DNA of 64,000 bases from Aquilaria yunnanensis. Taxonomy: Eukaryota; Streptophyta; Magnoliopsida; Malvales; Thymelaeaceae. This document shows, in pieces, positions 36,128 to 46,500 of this stretch. The DNA is taken from assembly GCA_039654915.1 (NCBI GenBank), contig CM077599.1:18974501-19038500 (forward strand), in the 5' to 3' direction. Each line of letters starts with the position of its first letter. Positions within the stretch are counted from its first letter, which is position 1. The translations under genes and the position numbers were made by a program. The notes below the pieces were generated by a model. The model did not search any database. It saw nothing but the letters and a program-made list of their open reading frames with translations, and had not been told where the DNA came from.

Positions 36128-36600
36128 TACTATCTTTTAAACAGTGTGTTACACAATTATTATAAGTTTTTGCTCTTAGATCAGATAATTATTCAGTAGA
36201 GAGGAGTTTGTTCATTGAAGAACCATGATGCGTTACTGCATCTATATTATTACTGAGGACAGAAAAGATCAAGTCAAAAGCATATGCATTACTATCTTTT
36301 AAAGAATATGTTACATAATTATTATAAGACGTTTTTACTCTTATAGAACATATTTATTCAGTAGAGGAGTTTGTTCACGGAAGAACTATGATATTCCATC
36401 TATATATTATTACGGAGGACAAAAAAGATCAAGTAAATAATATATGCGTTAGTATCTTTTAAATAGTGTGTTACTCAATTATTATAAGAAGTATTTGCTC
36501 TTATTTAAGATATTTTTCCAGTAAAAGATGAGTTTGTTCATCGAAGAACCATGATACTGACAAAAAAGGATCAAACCAATAATCTTTGACACAAAAAACA
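36128..36600. repeat. Tandem repeat, about 160 bp x 3
   Basis: Three diverged units start at about 36128, 36291 and 36451, each with CTATCTTTTAAA, AATTATTATAAG, GAGTTTGTTCA and GAAGAACCATGAT-like blocks. The units follow directly after small gene 2 and are AT-rich and non-coding. Confidence 0.8.
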
Positions 36601-38120
36601 ATTGCCATAAATTAAGGCATAATATCAGTGATCTGGAGAGAATCAGAATTGAATTCCAATTTGTAAGCGCAATAATGTGATTAGAAATATTGTAGTTTTC
36701 CTATGAAAAAGCTATTTTCCAAAATTATATGATCAATTATCATTATAACCAATTGCACTTTTAAATATGCCACGTTTGTTGCCAAATTTGGCAATGGAAA
36801 CCGTAGGATTATGAGGAACTATATATACAGTGTAACCCTATCATAACCTAGCTTCGGCTTCTCTGGTAACCTAGTAAGTTTGTTGTTCCCTTCTTATTTC
36901 CCCTCTTTTATTCAACAGTGATTTTTAGACTTTTGATTTGAGAATAACCCAGTTTTATTATTTATTTCATGTCAAGGTCCACTCATATCATCACACAACA
37001 CAGGCAAGTTTTCACTTTTAATGCCAATGAGTTATTCTATTCAATATCAAACACTAAAAATCTATTTCTTGTCTATGTTCAGATTCAGATAAGTGCTGGA
37101 GACCAATATCAAACTATCTTACCCCAGGTAAGTCTGCAAGTTTTGTAATTTATTTACATTATATATGGCGCAGTATTTGTATCCTATATGAATGCCACGT
37201 GCTTATATACACTATATTTATTAGGTCAGGATGAATATTCATTGTTATGCAGTGAAAATTGACACCAGAACATATAAAACCACAACATATTTTAGAAATA
37301 GGTTTAGTGCTTACCGGTCCATAGGTTTTGTGGTAGGATTTTTCCCTCACTTGTCCTCAATCTTCAAACCCGATCCTACCAATTTAAAAAACAATAATAG
37401 CATGAAATATGTGAATAAACCTCCTGTATAATATTTAAAACATTCATAAACAATGTATTTGCACCCAAACTAATTTATATGTATGCATTGAACTTAACAT
37501 ATCTATTTATATTAAATTGCATAATATGGAACAAGTTAGGCTGTAGTGACAGTTTCCTACTCACAATAACAAAACATCTAGAGTTCCCGACTCCTATATA
37601 CAGAGCAAAGGGGGATACTGATGGTTTGTCTATTGGATATGTTGAAATTCAACCCACCAAGAGATGACGAATAAACTGAAGTAAAATTGTTAGTGGGTAG
37701 TAGTCTAAGAACCTACAACTATTCAAGAGTTATTAATGGCTTAAATTTTTAAAAGAATGTTTCAAAGCTCATTTTCAAAGAGATATTATAAATAAGAAGT
37801 TTCAAGGGAGTGATAGGATCGAAAAGACTAAGGGGCAAATAATTTTGGATTAATAATAATGTATTACTAGTGTTTATCAAATTATATAATTAATTATATA
37901 ATTAATGAAACTCCATAATTAGAAATTCTGGAATGTACCTTTGAAAGGTTTTTGTTACAGAAACATATTTGTTATCAAATTTTTAATTTCAGATTTGGTA
38001 AATCAAAAAAATTCTTGAAAGTTTGGTTACTTTTTTTTTAAAAAAAATGCTACTCAAATAACTATCATAGCTATATAGTAATATAGCTATATATCTTATG
38101 CTACTCATAAGATATAAAAC
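36601..38120. other. Helitron interior with exon-like fragments, unassigned
   Basis: A TATA-like box followed by a pyrimidine-rich leader (about 36825-36900) and exon-like pieces with good splice sites (for example 37081-37130, ending ACCCCAG|GTAAGT) suggest the start of a gene. A piece at about 37590-37667 reads IYRAKGDTDGLSIGYVEIQP before a stop. No domain is recognised and no continuous model could be built. Confidence 0.35.
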
Positions 38121-38228
38121 TCATTGATCTGATAAAATGTACTTGAAAATGAAGATGAAAAAAAAAATTAGAAGACAAGAGATGTAAAGTTCAGCACAAC
38201 CAACATGTTTAAACCTGTAAATACTAAC

Positions 38229-38306
38229 CTTATTAGCAGGCTCAACGAAAAATTTGTTCTTTCTGCACAAATTGAGTGCATTCTCCTCAAGCAGTTTATT
38301 CATGCT
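38229..38306 (-). pseudogene. Captured exon, copy 1 (unidentified host gene)
   Basis: A 78-bp segment lies between an acceptor (TTTTTCAG) and a donor (AAG|GTTAGT) on the minus strand and encodes SMNKLLEENALNLCRKNKFF and six further residues. The same exon is at 38997-39074 and, with changes, at 39763-39840. It is phase 0 on both sides. The source gene is not recognised. A second minus-strand exon-like piece ending SMTTD|GTAAGT near 40625 and a possible first exon (about 41590-41535, starting MEHHYRSSPPARRF and ending at a GTGAGC donor) may belong to the same captured gene. Confidence 0.5.
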
Positions 38307-38996
38307 CTGAAAAACGAGGAAAAAGATTATCTCTGAGAAGTGGGGAAACCACTCATAAGATATAAAACTCATCAAACATCAGATCAAAGGATGGAAACTG
38401 GCATTAACAGTTCTTTGTTTCTTTTGGTTTTTTTTTCCTTCAAAAAAAGAGGTCCAAACTGTGGGACACCTTATATGAATCTGAACATTAGTTGCTTGAT
38501 ACCAGTATGAGTTGGGGTTAACAAACACTGCTTCAATAATAATTAAATTAATTAAACCAGATGAAACTTAAAGGTCAGCATGGAGTGTTGCTTATCATTT
38601 ATGGACTTGGCAAGGAGATAAACTGATATTTTGAAGAACAAACAAAAACACTGTTGCTGACTTTAACTGGACTAGAACTTCTCTTTCAACTTTGTGCTTC
38701 ATTAAACACATAAGAGTTCCTTCTTTTTCTCTCTTTTCCTTTCTCTTTTTATATGTTCCTAAACTTGCCTTGCTGCAAACATGAAGAATGCTACATCTCT
38801 TACTTTCACAGTCCATTTAACATTCTCAAGTCCCTAACCTTACCTAAACAGTTAGGTTTAAAAAATGAAAATAATTATGCAGAGCTTTCATTGATCTAAT
38901 AAAATGTAATTGAAAATGAAGATGAAAAAAAAAAATTAGAAGACAAGAGATGTAAAGTTCAGCACAACCAACATGTTTAAACCTGTAAATACTAAC

Positions 38997-39074
38997 CTTA
39001 TTAGCAGGCTCAACAAAAAATTTGTTCTTTCTGCACAAATTGAGTGCATTCTCCTCAAGCAGTTTATTCATGCT
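38997..39074 (-). pseudogene. Captured exon, copy 2
   Basis: The exon-like segment of the 768-bp repeat occurs a second time, with nearly the same sequence and both splice sites kept. Confidence 0.5.
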
Positions 39075-39762
39075 CTGAAAAACGAGGAAAAAGATTATCT
39101 CTGAGAAGTGGGGAAACCACTCATAAGATATAAAACTCATCAAACATCAGATCAAAGGATGGAAACTGGCATTAACAGTTCTTTGTTTCTTTTGGTTTTT
39201 TTTTCCTTAAAAAAAAAGAGGTCCAAACTGTGGGACACCTTCTATGAATCTGAACATTAGTTGCTTGATACCAGTATGAGTTGGGGTTAACAAACACTGC
39301 TTCAATAATAATCGAATTAATTAAACCAGATGAAACTTAAAGGTCAGCATGGAGTGTTGCTTATCATTTATGGACTTGGCAAGGAGATAAACTGATATTT
39401 TGAAGAACAAACAAAAACACTGTTGCTGACTTTAACTGGACTAGAACTTCTCTTTCAACTTTATGCTTCATTAAACACATAAGAGTTCCTTCTTTTTCTC
39501 TCTTTTCCTTTCTCTTTTTATATGTTCCTAAACTTGCCTTGCTGCAAACATGAAGAATGCTACATCTCTTACTTTCACAGTCCATTTAACATTCTCAAGT
39601 CCTTAACCTTACCTAAACAGTTAGGTTCAAAAAATGAAAATAATTATGCAGAGCTTTCATTGATCTGATAAAATGTAATTGAAAATGAAGATGAAAAAAA
39701 AAATAGCAGACAAGATCCTAAAGTTCAGCACAACCAACATGTTTAAACCTGTAAATATTAAC

Positions 39763-39840
39763 CTTATTAGCAAGCTCAATGAAAAATTTGTTCTTTCTGC
39801 ACAAACTGACTGTAGTCTCCTCAAGCAGTTTATTCATTCT
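39763..39840 (-). pseudogene. Captured exon, copy 3 (diverged)
   Basis: This is the third, more diverged copy. Several substitutions lie in the coding segment; the donor side is kept and the acceptor side is altered (CGGAGA in place of CAGAGC on the minus strand). Confidence 0.45.
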
Positions 39841-40585
39841 CCGCAAAACAAGGAAAAAGATTCTCTCTGAGAAGTGGGCAAATCACTCATAAGAAATAAA
39901 ACTCATCAAACATCATATCAAAAGATGGAAACTAGCATTAACAGCTCTTTGTTTCTTTTGGCTTTTTTTTCCTTCAAAAAAAGAGGTCCAAACTGTGGGC
40001 AAAAAGGGGTCAAAAAGACTTGAAAGAAGTATTTCCTGGTGTCATCCACTTTAATAGACTAGCTAAATCCCCAAGATGACAGTAAAAAATTAAACAAGAA
40101 GAATACCACGTTATCAGAATAGAAAATGCACACCATGAAACTGACAGTATAAGCTAATTTGAAAATGCATGTACACAAGAATGTGTACATCAGAAAATGC
40201 ATACTTTGCTATATGCAAGCAGGATAATTTATTAGTTAAATGTATAATGAACCATTCTTGTAGGTTAATTTAGCTTAAATGGAAAATGAACAATAAGTGC
40301 AGTGAGAATTGGGAAAATTGTAGCCTAAAAGGTCTAATGCATCCACGTTTGGAATGTGCATGCTTTTGTAACCATCAACTACCCAAGAGGAGTTAATTCA
40401 AATAAAAAGTCTAAGACCACACTTCAAAAGCACAAACATAATGCTAACCCCTAGCTATCTCATTATAAAAATGAAGTAGAGAGATGATAAGAAAGTATAA
40501 TAAAAATAACAATCAAATAATTGTGACAACGTGGTAAAATTAACACTGAATATAGATTAATTTCATCATACCTACTATTTTTTTT

Positions 40586-40850
40586 TTAAAAAAACATATA
40601 ATCATAAATGCATGCACTTACATCAGTGGTCATGCTCTCGCCATCACCACCATTGTTGCTGCCAAACCCATATAAGAATGAAGCCCCCGATTCCCGCGGG
40701 GGGGGGGGGGGGGGTCCTCCCCCTTTTTCTATTTTTCCGGTTCGCCAAACCCACAAAAACAACAATTGTTTATCAGATCTACACATTTCACTGATCATGA
40801 TTACAACAGTCACAATTATTCAGCCAAAATGGATCTAGAGCTTACACGCA
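40586..40850 (-). pseudogene. Captured exon-like piece with Gly-rich segment and poly-G tract
   Basis: Minus-strand frame with ESGASFLYGFGSNNGGDGES, then MTTD and a canonical GTAAGT donor at about 40623. It contains a run of 17 G (plus strand 40698-40714) that reads as polyproline. It may be part of the same captured gene as the exon repeated at 38-40 kb. The gene is not identified. Confidence 0.4.
40698..40714. repeat. G17 homopolymer
   Basis: Seventeen consecutive G residues on the plus strand are flanked by CCCGC and TCCTCCCCC. Such a long poly-G is unusual in this AT-rich sequence; it may be length-variable or a sequencing/assembly artefact. Confidence 0.9.
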
Positions 40851-41029
40851 AGTTGAAGTTCATGGAACGTTTTTGATTGTCCAGTTAGCTATATCTCTAC
40901 TCTACTATACTCTACTCTTACCCTAACCCAAATCAAGTGTTTTCAAGTTGAAGTACTGGTTGCCTTTCTCCATCAAAACGAAGAGGGGAAAATTAAACAA
41001 AAAAAAAAAGAAAACAAGAATCATACAAA

Positions 41030-41408
41030 GGCGGCTCATTTCGTTGACTCCACAGAAAGCCTCGGCCACTTCCAGAAGGTGTTGACTGCAATCGGGAACT
41101 TCTGCATCTGCGCCATCGCGGTGGGGATGACAATAGAGATAATCGTGATGTGCCCAATTCAGCACAGGCCATACAAGGTGGGGATTGACAACCTGTTGGT
41201 GATTCTGATCGGGGGGATTCCGATCGCGATGCCGATGGTACTGTCGGTGACGATGGCAATCGGGTCGCACCGGCTGTCGCATCAAGGGGCAATAACGAAG
41301 AGGATGACGGCGATAGAGGAAATGTAGGGGATGGATGTGCTCTGCAGCGACAAAACGGGGACGCTGACGCTGAACAAGCTGAAGGTGGACAAGGCTCTAG
41401 TCAACTGA
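41030..41408 (+). pseudogene. Captured fragment of a plasma-membrane H+-ATPase (AHA-type)
   Basis: The plus-strand reading gives P-type ATPase sequence in order: [58 protein letters not shown], then, after a stop (TAG near 41325 where plant pumps have alanine), GMDVLCSDKTGTLTLNKL with the phosphorylated Asp of DKTGT. This is the region from the third/fourth membrane helices to the phosphorylation site of the plant P3A proton pump. It is clearly more GC-rich than its surroundings. Only about 125 of some 950 residues are present, and start and end are abrupt. It is a host gene fragment carried by the Helitron. Confidence 0.92.
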
Positions 41409-41699
41409 ACCTCGCAGGGGAGAACTTAACTGAAATGGCAAAAGAAGGGAAGCTGAGAGATCCGATAGAGAGAGAGAGAAGTGGCAAAAGAAGGGAAACA
41501 ACCCAAACCGAAGAAGGGAAGGAGATTCAAAGCTCACCTTTTGGGATGAGACGAAAATCGACGCGCCGGAGGCGATGACCGATAGTGATGCTCCATTTTA
41601 TCATCAATCTGTGGGGAAGAAGTCTCTGGCATTAATGGAAGAGAAGTGGAAATGGTCTCTGGCGTGTAGATAATGGAAGGGTCAGTAAGAATCCTTCAA

Positions 41700-43140
41700 T
41701 TATAGGGAACCGTGCTAACTTAATTACTTCACTCTACTTAAAAATTCTAACTTTAAAATTTATGTTCATTAACACACCTCTTATTTTATCTTAATTCACC
41801 TATGTAGATGCGGAAAATTTTAAAGAAAATTATCTAGAAAAAAAAATTTAAAGAAACATAAATACATATAATATTCAACAAATTAATAATAAATTTAATT
41901 AATTTTAGGAAAAAAATTTGAATTGTTTTGAAAATGAACTTTCAATGTGATTATTGTTAAGGTAATAATAGTATGTGTAAATGAAATATAGAAATAAAAT
42001 CTATTTCAAAATCTATTTTTCTCATTTCACAATGTATTCTTTTCATTCCTTAAAAATTAAAAAAAATTAAAAATAATCAAATGATATTTTGGCCTGATGG
42101 TAAGCATTAGTCTCTATTAATTATAGATTATATAAAATGCATTCTTTCAATGTTTACTTAATCGTTATCTAGAATTAATATTTTTATTTTAATGTTCATA
42201 TTTTATCTTTATAATAGTAAATTGAAATAAAAACTTTACAATTACTTAAATAAATTATTTTCAATGTTTTTAGATTACCAAACCAAAATTAAAAAAATTA
42301 TTAAAAACTATTTTAAAAGTACTTCGTTTAGTTTCTTAAAGTATTCAATTTTAATTAATGTATAATCTTGATAAATATTTATCATATAAAAATACACTGA
42401 AAAGTTGTTTTAAAAAAAAAGGTTAGTTAACATATTACAAGGCTTTAAGACATCTTACTGAGAATATTAATGCAAGTCTAATTAGATTGAGTATAAATAT
42501 TATTATCTAATTTATAACTTGTAAGTTTGTTTGTTAATGTTAGTAGTGTGCTTGATGGTTTAATCATGTATATGATTGTTATGCTTTTTTATATTATTAA
42601 AAAAAATAAGAAATAATACTTCATCCATCACAAATTCTTTATATTATTCAATTTTTAGTAATTAATCTATAATTTTTAATTTTAAAAATTTTAGCAAATA
42701 AATGAAAACCTTTATATATGAATGATAAATTAAGACCTATAATTTCTAAATATATTTCCTTGAATTTTTTTCCTAAAAAATAAGAAATATAATTTCTAAC
42801 AAATAAGTCTTTCATTTTTTCCAATATTTCACTTAGTCGTAATGCTCTTTTTAATGAACTATTCTAGTATATTAAATTCCATTTAAAGGCTAATATTTTG
42901 CTCATCGAAAAGCAGTTGCATGATATTGTATGTGTTTGTCCATTAAAATGTTTTAATAATATTTAATAATATACAAACCAATTATTTACCTTAATAAAAA
43001 CAAAAGTCATTGTTAGTACTAAAAATAGCAATCCAATAACTTGCTTTTTACTACAATTTTTTTGATTAATTATATTGTCGTCTCTTTTTTACTAATTACC
43101 ATGTATATACCCATTACAACATAGTTCTTTTACTTAAAAA
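41700..43140. other. AT-rich non-coding interior of the Helitron
   Basis: Very AT-rich sequence without conserved open frames lies between the captured fragments and the Rep/helicase gene. It may include the promoter of the latter; no specific site can be supported. Confidence 0.5.
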
Positions 43141-43148
43141 TATTACAG

Positions 43149-43370
43149 ATGACTGCTCAGAAAATGGAAAAAGTTGATGAACAAAACATTTATGGCCATG
43201 GGAAAAGATCTTTTGCAAAAAAGCATAATAAGAAATCAAGTCATATGCATGCAAAGGAATATAGGAAATGGCTTCACCGACTAAGATCATATGCTGTTGA
43301 AGACAATAGGAATATAGATGTTACATTAGATGAGGAAGTTAGTGATAATTTCCATTTATTTAATAATTGA
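43149..43370 (+). CDS. Small basic ORF upstream of Rep/helicase, unidentified
   Basis: A 73-codon frame, rich in Lys/His at the start (GKRSFAKKHNKKSSHMHAKE) and acidic at the end, lies about 215 bp before the likely Rep start. It could be a first exon of the Rep gene or a separate reading frame. No family is recognised. Confidence 0.3.
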   Translation: MTAQKMEKVDEQNIYGHGKRSFAKKHNKKSSHMHAKEYRKWLHRLRSYAVEDNRNIDVTLDEEVSDNFHLFNN

Positions 43371-43584
43371 TGCAATTAAACCTATATTCCCCTTCTACAA
43401 AATATTACCCTATGAACGAAAAAATACAATGCACCATCACAGCCAATTTAAGTTAGAATAGATTCATGTCATAATGCCATATTTTGTGTTTATGTATGTT
43501 TTTTATACACTGCCTATTTTACTTTTTTTCCATATGTTATCCTTTTTATTTACTATCATTCCAATTTCAAAAGTAGTTTGGCAC

Positions 43585-46500
43585 ATGGATGCCAGAGCAA
43601 GGCGCTCGCACCGCCGAGATGTTATATCTTCTCGGAGAAGAGAAAGCCAAGAGCATATTGTCCCTATAAACACAGGGCGTAATCAAATAACTACGTCACC
43701 TACATACAGCCGTAGGCCACAAAACAGGGTTAATGTCTTCCGTACTCAGACTCCCATGTTATCTCCAATTGAAAGTCAGTTATCACTTGGGACCGTTGTG
43801 TATACACCGGTATCTTCGGGTTCCAATGATACTGTCGTGCCCTAAACTGCCCCTGGCCCATCCGGGCCCAATTATCTAAAACAGGCAGCGGAAGTTTAAT
43901 TAAACCGAAGGGACTTTTATTACTCACTAAGACTTATGGGCACGAACCCCAGGATACTTACTAGTACTAGCTTGTTATGTTCTTATTAAAGGTTTAAGTT
44001 TAAGTGCTCTTGGAAACAAACTAGCACCTATGTGCATTTCATGTGTTCATTTTCATGGTATTTACCAAGCTTTAGCCAAGATTATGCATGGCATCCAAAA
44101 CACCAACTTAAGTTTGAAAACTTATTTTCATGCATATGCTTTGCATGCTTATGTGTTTTGGTGTTCACTAGTGCACATAATCACTTAATGCCTTTAGATG
44201 CAACTAATGCTTAGGCATATATTAATTCACGTACGTGCACTTGAATTCCTTATTAGCCAATCTTTACACATGCATCCAATTTCATGCTTCTCCAAGTTTA
44301 TTTGCATGTTTTTCTTTGAGTGCGCATACAAAGCCAAACATAGCATGCTTTCAACATAAACATGGGCTTATGGGCCTTTTCCATACTTAACATGCATATG
44401 GCCCAAAATTAACCAAGAACATATTCAAATTTTCTAATTTCTTATTTAAGCCCAAAACATGCATTTAAGCCCAATTTATACATGCTTCCGATTTTCATAA
44501 AAATCATACTTCCATAAAACATGCATGGGCCTTGGTAAGTCCACCAAGCAATAAAAACACCCAAAGTGTCCATAGTCCATATTACAAGCCCAAAATACTA
44601 AGTTTGGCCAAATTTTAGCTAAGTCCATAAATTTGGTCATTTAACTAAGACCAACTATTACATGCTTAAAAGCAAGCCATAATCCAAAGAACACAAATCC
44701 ACCTTAAGACGTTGTTCCCATAGTTTCTAGACTCGTAGTCCTGCACACAAAGTCCACATTTTATTAGCTTGATTTTCAAGCAACTAAAGGTAAATACTTA
44801 GAATAAATTGAGCAAATAGTATTTACATACTCAACCTCAACACCACAGAAAGAGTACTTAGGACTCTTAGCTCAATCTTGCGAGCACACTTTTTCCTACA
44901 AAGGTAGAGTAGGGCGGGTGAGATTTAAATCTCAATAAGGATTCCGTATGGCTTCCAAAGCCTAACATATGGCCTTTATGGCCTAACATATGCCAAGAAT
45001 GTAATGGCAATAAATATTCCAAAAATCCTGCAAAGAAAACATAAAGACAAAGAAAACACAAAGATACATGTATATACAATAATAATCGAAATCGGGGGTT
45101 AGCATGCACAACAAATTCATAGAAGCACACAAACACACGCCACTTAACACCTTGATTTACAGAAGGGCAGCAAGCATCCCTCAAGTTTTATTTCATTAAT
45201 TTCACATACTTTTCATTTTCGGAGATCTCACTTAGCATAGGAATTTAAGGTGGCCTACTTAAATCCTAGCCCATAATGCTTGCTTACTTAACTTAGCTCA
45301 TGAGCAAAACGGAATTGCCGAAGCAATAATTTAACTTAAGCCCTCATAGCACACCTAGGATCATATGGTTCTTTGACCATCACCTAGGGGCCCGAATACT
45401 CAAAGAGTATAGGAATCCTTACCAATACCGAAAGCTTCTTAGAAGCTTGTTTTCCTTCGATTTCCTCGCTTGTTGGTTTCTAGAAATGATTTTCTAGCAC
45501 AAGAACCAAAATGGCCAAATAAATTAGTAATCCATAAAATACCAAGAACACTTGGTAATTATCTTAAAGAAATCAAAATACCAAGAATACTTGGTTCACA
45601 CTTACGAAACCTCGACTAGGAGGTGAGACCGAATTTTGTGTGCTTGATGTTCTTCAAATTTTCTTCTTGATTCTTCCTCCCAATGAGCTTAAAAGCTCAT
45701 ATACACAAAGAACTCCTTGAGAAGAGTTCAAAACCTCTAAGAAATGAAGATGGCCGAATTTCTCTCCTTGGTTTTCTTTGAATCTTTTACTTGATTCTTG
45801 CTCTTTGGGTGTTTAGAGCATGAATTCCACCAAGAACACTTGGTTTTAATTTATGGAAGGGTGATTTCTAGTGATGGCAGAATTTTTGGAGGAAGGAGAA
45901 GAGTTAGAAATGTTCTTGGAGAGAAGAACAAGTGTTGGCCAAAACTAGAGAGAAGGGAGAGAGAGTTTGTAGAGAGAGATTGAAGAAAGAGAGTGAAATG
46001 GCTTGAATGAGGTGAGATGAGTGAAGAAATGTATTTTGTTGAATGGGGGAGTGTATGTACGGTTATGGGTGTCCAAAATGGGTGGGAATAATGCCTTAGT
46101 GGAGTAATAATTCAAATGGGAAGTGGGAGACAAAGTGGGGGGACAAATTGGAAGAGTTGGTGAAGTTAAATGATGAAGTGGTGAAGGTGGGGGACAAAGG
46201 TGAGTGGAGGTGTGGGTGGAGGTGGAGGTGGCATAAAATATATTATTTTGAATGGACATGGCTAGCCATGGCATCCAAGGCCATGAAAATGGGTCAATTC
46301 CCCACTTAGTCCTCCAATCTTTTGAATTTGGGCAATTGAGCCCAACTTACAACAATTCCTTTGTTCAATTGAGTCCTTCATCTTTGAAATCCACCATTTT
46401 CACCATTATTTTTCTTGGCCTAAGCCAAGCTTAATTTCATGAATCCTTAACACTTAATTTAATGTCCCCTCACATTAATTCAGCTAAATTCCCAAATTAG

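Larger units (their letters stand above)
38127..40000. repeat. Tandem repeat, about 768 bp, 2.4 copies, carrying a captured exon
   Basis: Copy 1 (about 38127-38890) and copy 2 (about 38890-39660) are almost identical; copy 3 (about 39660-40000) is partial and more diverged. Offsets of matching sites are 768 and 766 bp. Each copy holds the same minus-strand exon-like segment with its flanking splice sites. The near identity of copies 1 and 2 indicates a recent tandem duplication. Confidence 0.9.

Noticed and set aside
36110..40000. Direct repeats considered as a CRISPR-like array
   Set aside because: The units are about 160 bp and 768 bp, not short repeats with unique spacers, and the sequence is plant nuclear DNA.
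40923..41292. Open frames of 120 and 99 codons on the minus strand
   Set aside because: They run antisense to the H+-ATPase fragment, whose plus-strand reading is clearly conserved; the minus frames are shadows of GC-rich coding DNA.
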